A DNA stretch of 51,780 bases from positions 1 through 51,780 of the forward strand of contig NZ_AGTS01000149.1 of assembly GCF_000238595.1 (NCBI RefSeq), written 5' to 3'. Every line of letters starts with the position of its first letter. Within the stretch, counting starts at the first letter, position 1. The notes under the pieces were generated by a model. It worked only from the letters and a program-made list of their open reading frames with translations. It was not told the DNA's origin and did no database searches. This DNA is from Acidovorax sp. NO-1. Its GTDB lineage: Bacteria > Pseudomonadota > Gammaproteobacteria > Burkholderiales > Burkholderiaceae_C. The translations under genes and the position numbers were made by a program. Positions 1 to 15,687 of the stretch are shown here, in pieces.

Positions 1-527
1 CGATCTCTGGTCGCGGCACCGTGGTGACCGGCCGTATCGAGCGCGGCATCATCAAGGTCGGCGAAGAAATCGAAATCGTCGGTATCAAGGACACTGTCAA
101 GACCACCTGCACCGGCGTGGAAATGTTCCGCAAGCTGCTGGACCAGGGCCAGGCTGGCGACAACGTCGGCCTGCTGCTGCGCGGCACCAAGCGCGAAGAC
201 GTGGAGCGTGGCCAGGTGTTGTGCAAGCCCGGCTCGATCAAGCCCCACACGCACTTCACCGCTGAAGTGTATGTGCTGAGCAAGGACGAAGGCGGCCGCC
301 ACACCCCCTTCTTCAACAACTACCGTCCCCAGTTCTACTTCCGTACCACGGACGTGACCGGCGCCATCGAGCTGCCAGCCGACAAGGAAATGGTCATGCC
401 TGGCGACAACGTGTCGATCACTGTGAAGCTGATCAACCCCATCGCCATGGAAGAAGGTCTGCGCTTCGCTATCCGCGAAGGCGGCCGTACCGTCGGCGCT
501 GGCGTCGTGGCCAAGATCATTGCTTAA
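1..527 (+). CDS. tuf: Elongation factor Tu, 3' part of gene
   Basis: Partial gene. The frame is open from base 3 and the 5' end lies before the window, so about the last 174 of roughly 396 residues are present. The fragment opens in beta-barrel domain 2 ([13 protein letters not shown]) and runs through domain 3 ([29 protein letters not shown]) to the typical C-terminus ending AGVVAKIIA. The GTPase domain is outside. EF-Tu with GTP carries aminoacyl-tRNA to the ribosomal A site. Its place just before tRNA-Trp, secE and nusG corresponds to the tufB position of E. coli. Betaproteobacteria often have a second, nearly identical tuf; none is visible here. Confidence 0.97.
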   Translation, partial: ISGRGTVVTGRIERGIIKVGEEIEIVGIKDTVKTTCTGVEMFRKLLDQGQAGDNVGLLLRGTKREDVERGQVLCKPGSIKPHTHFTAEVYVLSKDEGGRHTPFFNNYRPQFYFRTTDVTGAIELPADKEMVMPGDNVSITVKLINPIAMEEGLRFAIREGGRTVGAGVVAKIIA

Positions 528-539
528 TTGGCAGGATAC

Positions 540-615
540 AGGGGTATAGCTCAATTGGCAGAGCGTCGGTCTCCAAAACCGAAGGTTGTAGGTTCGATTC
601 CTACTGCCCCTGCCA
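540..615 (+). tRNA. trpT: tRNA-Trp (CCA)
   Basis: A 76-nt cloverleaf. The acceptor AGGGGTA pairs with TGCCCCT (one G-T pair), the anticodon stem 566-570/578-582 encloses a seven-base loop with anticodon CCA at 573-575, the T arm contains GGTTCGATTCC, and GCCA closes the 3' end with CCA encoded. It sits 12 bases after the tuf stop codon and is probably co-transcribed with it. Confidence 0.97.
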
Positions 616-634
616 CTTGAAAGTGGCCCAAAAC

Positions 635-659
635 AAGCCCGCCAGACCCTGGCGGGCTT
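635..659 (+). terminator. GC-rich hairpin after tRNA-Trp
   Basis: A perfect 11-bp inverted repeat (635-645 with 649-659, AAGCCCGCCAG) with a three-base loop. There is no T run behind it, so it may be a weak or partial terminator, or a processing and stability hairpin between the tuf/tRNA unit and secE, rather than a full stop. Confidence 0.5.
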
Positions 660-706
660 CGGCGTCTTAGGTGACACCGTGTTCAGAAGCAGGAAATATT
701 TCAAAG

Positions 707-1093
707 ATGGCCACTTCACAGGTTGAAACTGTCAATACCGGCGCAGACAAGATCAAGCTCGCAGCAGTTGTGGCTTTGGTGGTCGCTTCGGTGGCGGGCT
801 TTTATTTGCTGAGCAAGCAAGGACCGATTGCTCAATGGGGGGCGCTCATTGCTGGGCTGATTGCCGCAGCAGGAATGTTTTTGGTCTCCGAGCCTGGCCG
901 CCAGTTTGTAGCCTTTGCCAAGGATGCTTGGCGTGAAGTGAAGAAGGTCGTGTGGCCCACCCGCAAGGAAACCTTGCAGATGACCGCCTACGTGTTTGCA
1001 TTTGTTGTGGTGATGGCGCTTTTCCTGTGGCTCACCGACAAGACGCTGGAATGGGTCTTGTACGACTTGGTTTTAGGTTGGAGGAAGTCATGA
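707..1093 (+). CDS. secE: Preprotein translocase subunit SecE
   Basis: About 128 residues, the size of E. coli SecE. SecE clamps SecY in the inner-membrane SecYEG channel. Three membrane segments are visible, roughly residues 17-38, 43-60 and 92-118. The conserved cytoplasmic amphipathic region before the last one contains [15 protein letters not shown], the SecE signature. I chose ATG 707 (MATSQVE) over an in-frame GTG at 671 because AGGA lies at 691-694 and the extension (TPCSEAGNISK) looks like leader. The stop overlaps the start of nusG (ATGA), so the two are translationally coupled, as is usual for secE-nusG. Confidence 0.96.
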   Translation: MATSQVETVNTGADKIKLAAVVALVVASVAGFYLLSKQGPIAQWGALIAGLIAAAGMFLVSEPGRQFVAFAKDAWREVKKVVWPTRKETLQMTAYVFAFVVVMALFLWLTDKTLEWVLYDLVLGWRKS

Positions 1094-1686
1094 CCACGGC
1101 TGCGGAAATCACTGGAGCGGAAGCTCCTGCCGGCGCTGCTGCATCGGCGAATCCAGACTTGCGCTGGTACATCGTCCATGCCTATTCGGGCATGGAAAAG
1201 GCGGTGGAACGCAACATTCTGGAGCGTATCGGTCGCTCTGGCATGCAGGACAAATTTGGCCGTATTCTCGTCCCGACCGAAGAAGTTGTGGAGATGAAAA
1301 ACGGTCAGCGTAAAACGACCGAGCGTCGGCTTTTTCCTGGCTACGTATTCGTCGAAATGGTCATGGACGACGACACCTGGCACTTGGTGAAGCACACCAA
1401 CAAGGTGACTGGATTTGTGGGTGGGGCAAAGAATCGGCCAGCCCCCATTTCTGAAGAAGAAGTCCAGAAAATTGTCAGCCAGATGCAGGAAGGCACGGAC
1501 AAGCCTCGCCACAAGATCGAGTTTATGGTGGGTGAGTTGGTCCGGGTCAAGGAAGGGCCCTTCACAGACTTTAATGGCTCTGTGGAAGAAGTGAATTATG
1601 AAAAGAGCCGCGTACGCGTCTCTGTCATGATTTTCGGTCGCTCAACGCCGGTTGAGTTGGAATTCGGTCAGGTAGAAAAAACCTGA
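1090..1686 (+). CDS. nusG: Transcription termination/antitermination factor NusG
   Basis: About 198 residues. NusG binds RNA polymerase through its N-terminal domain ([18 protein letters not shown], then [10 protein letters not shown]) and contacts Rho or ribosomal protein S10 through its C-terminal KOW domain ([18 protein letters not shown], ending EFGQVEK). The start at 1090 overlaps the secE stop by four bases and has a strong GGAGG at 1079-1083. A longer open frame from 952 is secE shadow. A run of Ala-rich residues (about 5-20) precedes the conserved domain, as in other Burkholderiales NusG. Confidence 0.97.
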   Translation: MTTAAEITGAEAPAGAAASANPDLRWYIVHAYSGMEKAVERNILERIGRSGMQDKFGRILVPTEEVVEMKNGQRKTTERRLFPGYVFVEMVMDDDTWHLVKHTNKVTGFVGGAKNRPAPISEEEVQKIVSQMQEGTDKPRHKIEFMVGELVRVKEGPFTDFNGSVEEVNYEKSRVRVSVMIFGRSTPVELEFGQVEKT

Positions 1687-1823
1687 AGCCTGCACCCTCA
1701 GGCATGGATCTGGATGTCGCACTTTTCGGCTCGGTGCGAACATTTTGATAGCGAGTCGTTAACCCCGGGGAGCCACAAGCTGCGTAGTGCGGCGCTGGCG
1801 TTATCACCCGCAAGGAGTAAAGC

Positions 1824-2255
1824 ATGGCGAAAAAAATCGTCGGTTTTATCAAGCTGCAAGTTCCAGCTGGTAAGGCCAACCCGTCACCACCCATTGGTCC
1901 CGCACTGGGCCAGCGCGGTCTCAACATCATGGAGTTCTGCAAGGCGTTCAACGCCCAGACCCAAGGTGTGGAGCCAGGTCTGCCATTGCCCGTGGTCATC
2001 ACGGCATTTGCGGACAAGAGCTTTACCTTCATCATCAAGACGCCTCCCGCGACGACCCTGATCAAGAAGGCCATCAAGCTCGAAAAGGGTTCTTCCAATG
2101 CCCTGAAGACCAAGGTTGGCAAGATCACGCGCGAACAGCTCGAAGAGATCGCCAAGACCAAGATGAAGGACATGAACGCCGCTAACGTTGACGCTGCTGT
2201 CCGTACGCTGGCTGGTTCCGCACGCTCGATGGGCGTGACGGTGGAGGGTTTGTAA
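1824..2255 (+). CDS. rplK: 50S ribosomal protein L11
   Basis: 143 residues, usual family length. L11 forms the stalk base near the GTPase centre. The N-terminal domain holds [20 protein letters not shown], with the prolines bound by thiostrepton-type antibiotics, and the C-terminal rRNA-binding domain ends [16 protein letters not shown] lies just upstream of the ATG. The 137-base leader (1687-1823) is where L1 is expected to bind for feedback control in the E. coli L11 operon; I could not identify a clear L1 site. rplA follows with no gap. Confidence 0.98.
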   Translation: MAKKIVGFIKLQVPAGKANPSPPIGPALGQRGLNIMEFCKAFNAQTQGVEPGLPLPVVITAFADKSFTFIIKTPPATTLIKKAIKLEKGSSNALKTKVGKITREQLEEIAKTKMKDMNAANVDAAVRTLAGSARSMGVTVEGL

Positions 2256-2951
2256 ATGGCCAAGTTGACGAAAAAGCAAAAGGCCCTGCAGGGCAAGGTT
2301 GACAGCACCAAGCTGTACGCTTTTGCAGATGCAGTGGCGCTCGTGAAAGAAGCTGCAACGGCCAAGTTCGATGAGTCCATCGACGTGGCAGTGCAACTGG
2401 GCATCGATGCCAAGAAGTCGGATCAAGTGGTGCGTGGCGCCGTGGTGCTGCCCAATGGCACTGGCAAGACGACCCGCGTGGCTGTGTTTGCGCAAGGCGC
2501 CAAGGCAGATGAAGCCAAGGCTGCAGGTGCTGACATCGTTGGCATGGACGACTTGGCCGCCATGGTCAAGGCTGGTGACATGCCTTTCGACGTGGTGATT
2601 GCTGCCCCTGACGCCATGCGCGTTGTGGGTACCCTGGGCCAGATCCTCGGCCCTCGTGGACTGATGCCTAACCCCAAGGTTGGCACCGTGACCCCTGACG
2701 TCGCCACCGCTGTGAAGAACGCCAAGGCTGGTCAAGTGCAGTTCCGCGTGGACAAGGCCGGTATCGTGCACAGCACCATTGGCCGCCGCTCGTTCGACAA
2801 CGAAAAGCTGCAAGGCAATCTGGCTGCGCTGATCGATGCCCTGAACAAGGCCAAGCCAGCTTCTAGCAAGGGCCTGTACCTGCGCAAGGTTGCTGTGTCC
2901 TCCACGATGGGCGTTGGCGTCCGCGTGGATACGCAATCCATCGCAGCGTAA
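2256..2951 (+). CDS. rplA: 50S ribosomal protein L1
   Basis: 231 residues, usual length. L1 forms the mobile L1 stalk that moves E-site tRNA outward, and represses its own operon. The family signature region ([20 protein letters not shown]) is intact, as are [14 protein letters not shown] and the C-terminal TMGVGVRVD. The ATG directly abuts the rplK stop (TAAATG), so coupling to rplK is likely. Confidence 0.98.
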   Translation: MAKLTKKQKALQGKVDSTKLYAFADAVALVKEAATAKFDESIDVAVQLGIDAKKSDQVVRGAVVLPNGTGKTTRVAVFAQGAKADEAKAAGADIVGMDDLAAMVKAGDMPFDVVIAAPDAMRVVGTLGQILGPRGLMPNPKVGTVTPDVATAVKNAKAGQVQFRVDKAGIVHSTIGRRSFDNEKLQGNLAALIDALNKAKPASSKGLYLRKVAVSSTMGVGVRVDTQSIAA

Positions 2952-3191
2952 TTGCGATAAAAAATCTTCGGGCCTGTCAAAGGGCCTGATGTGGTGGGCT
3001 GCAGGTGGTGCAATACCTGCCTGCAGGCCATCCAAGACCGTTGGTGTGTGGCTCGCCGCACTTAATCCCCTTGTGGGGCCAACGCAGATGGCGATCCCGC
3101 TGCAGATGGAATTCGTTCCGAAACAGTTGGTCGCTGCAACAAGAGCGCGCAGGAGGGTGCAAGCCTGAATGCGCAATTTAAGGAGTAGACC
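2952..3191 (+). promoter_or_regulatory. rplJ leader, probable L10 autoregulatory region
   Basis: A 240-base non-coding stretch between rplA and rplJ. In many bacteria this interval carries the rplJL promoter and a folded leader that binds the L10-(L7/L12)4 complex. Complementary segments are visible (for example CTGCAGGTGGTGCA near 3000 against TACCTGCCTGCAG near 3014), and AAGGAGT precedes the TTG start. The assignment rests on position and folding potential; a covariance-model match was not run. Confidence 0.6.
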
Positions 3192-3716
3192 TTGAGTCTT
3201 AATCGCAGTGAGAAAGAAGCGGTCATCAGTGAAGTGACCAGCCTCGCCGCTAAAGCTCAAACGCTTGTGATCGCGGAATACCGTGGCATCACGGTCGCCG
3301 ACATGACCAAACTGCGCGTTGATGCACGCAGCAAGGGTGTGAGCCTGAGTGTTCTGAAGAACACCCTGGCCCGCCGTGCTGTGGCAGGCAGCCAGTTTGA
3401 CGTGGTGGCTGACCAGATGACTGGTCCCCTGATCTATGGCTTCTCCGAAGACGCCGTGGCCGCCGCGAAAGTGGTGGCTGACTTTGCGAAGACCAACGAC
3501 AAGTTGGTGATTCGCGGTGGCGCTTTCGGTGGTAAAGCCCTGGACGTTAACGGCGTGAAGCAACTGGCCAACATTCCTTCCAAGGAAGTTCTGCTGGCTC
3601 AGATTTGTGGCTTGCTTATGTCCCCCATGTCGCGTACGGCCGTTGTGCTGGGCGCACTGGCGGCGAAAAAAGGCGAAGGCGCAGCCGCTCCGGCCGCCGA
3701 ACCTGCAGCAGCTTGA
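3192..3716 (+). CDS. rplJ: 50S ribosomal protein L10
   Basis: 174 residues, usual length. L10 anchors the L7/L12 dimers to the large subunit. It opens [14 protein letters not shown] and contains [17 protein letters not shown] and [10 protein letters not shown]. The C-terminal helix region ends in an Ala-Pro-rich tail ([12 protein letters not shown]). The start is TTG at 3192, placed by a good AAGGAGT at 3180-3186 and by the conserved N-terminus. A TTG start behind a structured leader fits translational control of this operon. Confidence 0.97.
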   Translation: MSLNRSEKEAVISEVTSLAAKAQTLVIAEYRGITVADMTKLRVDARSKGVSLSVLKNTLARRAVAGSQFDVVADQMTGPLIYGFSEDAVAAAKVVADFAKTNDKLVIRGGAFGGKALDVNGVKQLANIPSKEVLLAQICGLLMSPMSRTAVVLGALAAKKGEGAAAPAAEPAAA

Positions 3717-3756
3717 TAGCTGGGCAGTCAACCAACACAATTGTTAGGAAATCAAA

Positions 3757-4134
<378 letters not shown>

Positions 4135-4147
4135 TTCGGTCTTGCTC

Positions 4148-4184
4148 AAGGGCTGGAGTGCTCCTCAAAGGGCCTCCAGCCTTT
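4148..4184 (+). terminator. Attenuator-like hairpin between rplL and rpoB
   Basis: GGCTGGAG (4151-4158) pairs with CTCCAGCC (4174-4181), extended by AAG/CTT with one bulged G, and CTTT follows. A second hairpin lies at 4207-4229 (AAGCC..CGTT facing AACG..GGCTT). In E. coli the rplL-rpoB interval holds a partial terminator and an RNase III site that set the ribosomal-protein to polymerase ratio. An equal role here is inference from position. The rest of the 266-base gap has no gene. Confidence 0.5.
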
Positions 4185-4400
4185 GGTGCTTTCAGAGAGC
4201 ACCCGTAAGCCCCGTTCGCAACGAGGCTTTCGAGTGTCTTCTGACAACCCCGACAGCAGAAGACGCCTTGGTTCGGGTGATGTGCAACGCATCACCGTCC
4301 GCCATGGTTGGTAGTGGCCAACCGCCAAGCCCATAAGGACAACGCTCCTTGTGGGTCAGTCGTCGAAGACCCAGGACTCATGTCTTTGCCCGGAGATCTC

Positions 4401-8513
<4,113 letters not shown>

Positions 8514-8539
8514 ACAGGATCGGGATTATTAAAAAAGTG

Positions 8540-8625
8540 AGCTGCTAGCGCTTGTTAATAAAGGCTTTGCGTATGTTTAAGCATCCAAAGCCCCGTGTAT
8601 CAAGCGCTGGTAGCTATGATTTTTG
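8540..8625 (+). repeat. Palindromic repeat, split form, between rpoB and rpoC
   Basis: Two arms of the dispersed repeat family face each other: AGCTGCTAGCGCTTG at 8540-8554 and CAAGCGCTGGTAGCT at 8601-8615 (13 of 15 pair). The 46-base middle contains its own 7-bp stem (GGCTTTG 8563-8569 with CAAAGCC 8586-8592). T residues follow at 8620-8624. It fills most of the 131-base rpoB-rpoC gap and would be part of the polymerase mRNA. Confidence 0.75.
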
Positions 8626-8644
8626 ACGAAAAGGAAAGAGTCAC

Positions 8645-12880
<4,236 letters not shown>

Positions 12881-12899
12881 GCTCCCGGGCTGGCTCCAG

Positions 12900-12939
12900 A
12901 AAGCTCCCGTCCTGTCCCTGGCAGGCCGGGAGCTTTTTT
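12900..12939 (+). terminator. Rho-independent terminator after rpoC
   Basis: AAAGCTCCCG (12900-12909) pairs perfectly with CGGGAGCTTT (12927-12936), and the stem runs into a T tract (TTTTTT at 12934-12939). It starts 20 bases after the rpoC stop and closes the operon. Confidence 0.93.
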
Positions 12940-13012
12940 CTGGGGACACGCAGAAAGATCGATCCCCCTGGATCGTTTTGATTGTCTTTTTCGGGCCGGT
13001 AATGCGCAGTTC

Positions 13013-13618
13013 ATGCCAAACCGGCCAATGAGCATGTGGTCATCGCCCCTTTTCTGGATTGTTTTTGCCATCGCCATGTTCTGGGCGCTGGGCGCGTACA
13101 ACCGTCTGATGCGCTTGCGCTCGGCCGTGGTGCAGGCGTTTGGCAGTTTTGATGCGCACATGGTGCGGCAGCTCGCGTTTCTGGGCGAGGTCGATGCATC
13201 GCATGCCGCACAGGCACCCGAGCTCGCTGGCGCCGCAGCGCCCGAGATGGCCGCCTTGCAAGGTGCCGCTACCCAGCTGAGTGCGTCGCTGGCCATGGCC
13301 CGTGCGCGGCCTCTCAAGCCCGACGCCGTAGCAGCGCTGGCGGCGGCGCGTGAGGTGCTGCATGCCTGCTGGCAGAAGGTCGACCGCGGCATGCCAGCGC
13401 AAAGCGTCGCCGCCACGCCTGCAGGGGCTGATTCCGCGGTCGTGCCTCCATCGGTGCCCAGGGCACTGGGCGCGCGGTGGCAGGAGCTTGTTCAGCAAAA
13501 CGAACAGGCGATTGGTGTGTTCAACGATGCGGTGTTGCACTACAACGCCGCCATTGCCCAGTTTCCGGCCAGTGTTCTGGCCTGGGTGTTCGGATTCAAG
13601 GCCGCACGCGGGCTGTAG
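13013..13618 (+). CDS. LemA-like membrane-anchored protein
   Basis: Up to 201 residues. One N-terminal membrane segment (about residues 10-28, FWIVFAIAMFWALG) runs into AYNRLMRLRSAVVQAFGSFD, which resembles the start of LemA-family proteins, followed by a long Ala-rich, probably helical domain. Near the C-terminus, NEQAIGVFNDAVLHYNAAI also has LemA character. Function unknown. The start is uncertain: ATGs at 13013, 13028 and 13034 are in frame and none has a clear ribosome binding site. The N-terminus MSMWSSPLFW at 13028 would be natural. rsmB begins 19 bases after its stop, so the two are probably co-transcribed. Confidence 0.75.
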   Translation: MPNRPMSMWSSPLFWIVFAIAMFWALGAYNRLMRLRSAVVQAFGSFDAHMVRQLAFLGEVDASHAAQAPELAGAAAPEMAALQGAATQLSASLAMARARPLKPDAVAALAAAREVLHACWQKVDRGMPAQSVAATPAGADSAVVPPSVPRALGARWQELVQQNEQAIGVFNDAVLHYNAAIAQFPASVLAWVFGFKAARGL

Positions 13619-13637
13619 ACAGTAAGCGAGAAACACG

Positions 13638-15068
13638 ATGAGCCCATCCCGGCCACCACCTCCTGCCCGCGCACCGAGCGGTTCCGGCCCTGACCAGGCT
13701 CTGCGTGCTGCCCGCACTCCGCCCGCGGCGGGCGGCCAACCCGTGCCGCTGTGGCAACAGCTGGCAGCTGTGGCCGGGGCCTTGCAGGCCATCCGCGCCG
13801 GCCAGTCGGGCACTGCAGCCCTGGCGGCCGTAGACGCCGCGTTACGCCCGGGCGTGCAGGCTCTGCTGTTCCAGGTGCTGCGCCAGGCGGGGCGGGCCGA
13901 GGCGCTGCGCAGTCAGATGGTGGCACGCACGCCCCCACCGGCTGCAGATGCGCTGCTGTGCACGGCGCTGGCGCTGTGCTGGGACCCCGAACAATCCCCG
14001 TATGAGCCTTTCACCCTGGTCAACCAGGCGGTGGAAGCCGCCAAGCGCAGCGCGTCCACCCGGGCGCAGTCGTCGTTCCTCAATGGGTGCCTGCGGCGTT
14101 TTCTGCGCGAACGCGAGGCGCTGGTGGCACGGACCGACCGTGATCCGCTGGCCCGATGGAACCATCCGGTGTGGTGGATCGAGCGTTTGCGCAAGGACCA
14201 CCCCACACACTGGGAGCAGATTCTGCGGGCCAACAATGCCCACGCTCCGATGACGCTGCGCGTTAATGCACAAAAAAGCACTCCAGTGCTTTACCAGAAA
14301 GCGCTCGCAGCTATTAATTTGGAAGCAAAACCGGTGGGTGATATGGGGCTGCTGCTGCGCAAGCCCGTACCGGTGCCAACCCTGCCGGGCTTTGCTGAGG
14401 GCTGGGTTTCAGTGCAGGATGCCGCCGCCCAGATGGCTGCGCCCTTGCTGCTGGGAGGGCTGGATCTCGCCCAGCCTTTGCGTGTGCTGGACGCCTGCGC
14501 GGCACCCGGGGGCAAAACCGCCCACCTCCTGGAGATGGCGGGGAGCGGTTCGCCCCTGCAGGTTACGGCCCTGGAGGTGGATGCCGTTCGCAGTACCCGG
14601 ATTGGCGATGCCTTGCAGCGCCTGGGACTGCGTGCCAAGGTGGTGGTGGCCGATGCAGCGCGCCCGCAAGACTGGTGGCAGCAGCACTGCGAGGGCGTCC
14701 CGTTCGATGCCATTTTGCTGGATGCTCCCTGCACCGCTTCCGGCATCGTGCGACGCCATCCGGATGTCCGCTGGCTGCGCCGTGAAAGCGATATTGCCCA
14801 GCTCGCCAGGCTGCAGGCGCGTTTGCTGGCAGCGCTTTGGCCGCTTCTGCGCCCGGGCGGTCGGCTGCTGTACTGCACCTGCTCTGTCTTCCGGGAAGAG
14901 GGCGATGAACAGGTGCAAACGTTTCTTGCACACAACACCGACGCCACGTTGCTCCCGTCGCCGGGCCATTTAATTCCCGGCAACGACGACAAGCGCGGTG
15001 CCGTCCCGGACAATCAGTCGGGTGATCACGACGGTTTTTTTTACGCACTGTTGCAAAAATCAGCGTAA
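13638..15068 (+). CDS. rsmB: 16S rRNA m5C967 methyltransferase RsmB
   Basis: 476 residues. An N-terminal NusB-like RNA-binding domain (about 40-190) is followed by a class I SAM-dependent methyltransferase. The SAM site is DACAAPGGKTAHLLEM. The two cysteines of the m5C reaction are C365 in LDAPCTASG and C415 in YCTCSVF, the latter the likely nucleophile. Residues about 212-231 (AQKSTPVLYQKALAAINLEA) are encoded by a copy of the dispersed palindromic repeat read in antisense; see 14271-14325. It heads a block with DUF4390, NtrY and NtrX. Confidence 0.95.
   Translation: MSPSRPPPPARAPSGSGPDQALRAARTPPAAGGQPVPLWQQLAAVAGALQAIRAGQSGTAALAAVDAALRPGVQALLFQVLRQAGRAEALRSQMVARTPPPAADALLCTALALCWDPEQSPYEPFTLVNQAVEAAKRSASTRAQSSFLNGCLRRFLREREALVARTDRDPLARWNHPVWWIERLRKDHPTHWEQILRANNAHAPMTLRVNAQKSTPVLYQKALAAINLEAKPVGDMGLLLRKPVPVPTLPGFAEGWVSVQDAAAQMAAPLLLGGLDLAQPLRVLDACAAPGGKTAHLLEMAGSGSPLQVTALEVDAVRSTRIGDALQRLGLRAKVVVADAARPQDWWQQHCEGVPFDAILLDAPCTASGIVRRHPDVRWLRRESDIAQLARLQARLLAALWPLLRPGGRLLYCTCSVFREEGDEQVQTFLAHNTDATLLPSPGHLIPGNDDKRGAVPDNQSGDHDGFFYALLQKSA
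14271..14325 (-). repeat. Palindromic repeat copy inside rsmB
   Basis: Reverse-oriented member of the dispersed family: on the - strand it reads AATTAATAGCTGCGAGCGC and ends in an AGTGCTTTTTT tail. It lies wholly inside rsmB without a stop or frameshift and encodes about KSTPVLYQKALAAINLE. It shares the frame and end residues (V-L ... A-I-x-x-E) with the antisense copy in the ChaN-like gene, but is three codons shorter. Confidence 0.6.
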
Positions 15069-15102
15069 TGAGCTTCTCAGAGCTCGTTGGCTGCTGGCCG
15101 GG

Positions 15103-15687
15103 ATGTTTTGCCTGTTTTTGGGCTGGGCTGCATGGGCGCCGTCGGCCGTGGCCGGGCAACCGGTGGCTCCGGAAGTGGGAGAGCTGCGCCTGGACCGGGC
15201 CGAGGACGGCCTGTATCTGAGCACCACACTGGATCTGATCCTGCCGGAATTGGCAGAAGACGCCCTCTACAAAGGCATCCCCATGTTCTTTGTGGCCGAG
15301 GCCCAGGTGCTGCGCGACCGCTGGTACTGGTCTGACCGCCAGGTTGCCGAAGCGACCCGTTACCTGCGGCTCAGTTATCAGCCCTTGACCCGACGATGGC
15401 GATTGAACATCTCGCCTGTGCCCTTTGCAAACAGTGGACTGGGGGTGGTACTGGGCCAGAACTTCGATGACTACTCGGACGCACTATCGGCCATTCAGCG
15501 CATTTCGCGCTGGAAGATCGCTGATAGCGACGTGATCGAGGCCGATGCGGTCCACACTGTCAATTTCCGGTTTCGACTCGACATGTCCCAGCTGCCCCGT
15601 CCTTTCCAGATCGGGGTGGCGGGGCGATCGGGCTGGAACCTACTGGTGTCCCGCAGCCAGCGCCTGGCCGCGGAACCTGCAAAGTGA
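15103..15687 (+). CDS. DUF4390 exported protein
   Basis: About 194 residues from ATG 15103. After a hydrophobic N-terminus ending near SAVAGQ comes a DUF4390-like domain (LDLILPELAEDALYKGIPMF, RYLRLSYQPLTRRWRLNIS), likely periplasmic. The start is uncertain: the ATG leaves no positive charge before the hydrophobic core, while the upstream in-frame residues ELLRARWLLAG would complete a signal sequence, so a non-ATG start overlapping the rsmB end (the frame is open from 14998) is possible. The stop overlaps the kinase start by four bases (GTGA), so coupling to the sensor is likely. Function unknown. Confidence 0.8.
   Translation: MFCLFLGWAAWAPSAVAGQPVAPEVGELRLDRAEDGLYLSTTLDLILPELAEDALYKGIPMFFVAEAQVLRDRWYWSDRQVAEATRYLRLSYQPLTRRWRLNISPVPFANSGLGVVLGQNFDDYSDALSAIQRISRWKIADSDVIEADAVHTVNFRFRLDMSQLPRPFQIGVAGRSGWNLLVSRSQRLAAEPAK

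Noticed and set aside
1884..3740. 618-codon open frame on the - strand opposite rplK, rplA and rplJ
   Set aside because: Shadow frame; it crosses the conserved leader and three certain ribosomal protein genes.
4308..4400. N-terminal extension of rpoB by 31 residues
   Set aside because: Not conserved in the family; the Shine-Dalgarno at 4392-4395 serves ATG 4401.
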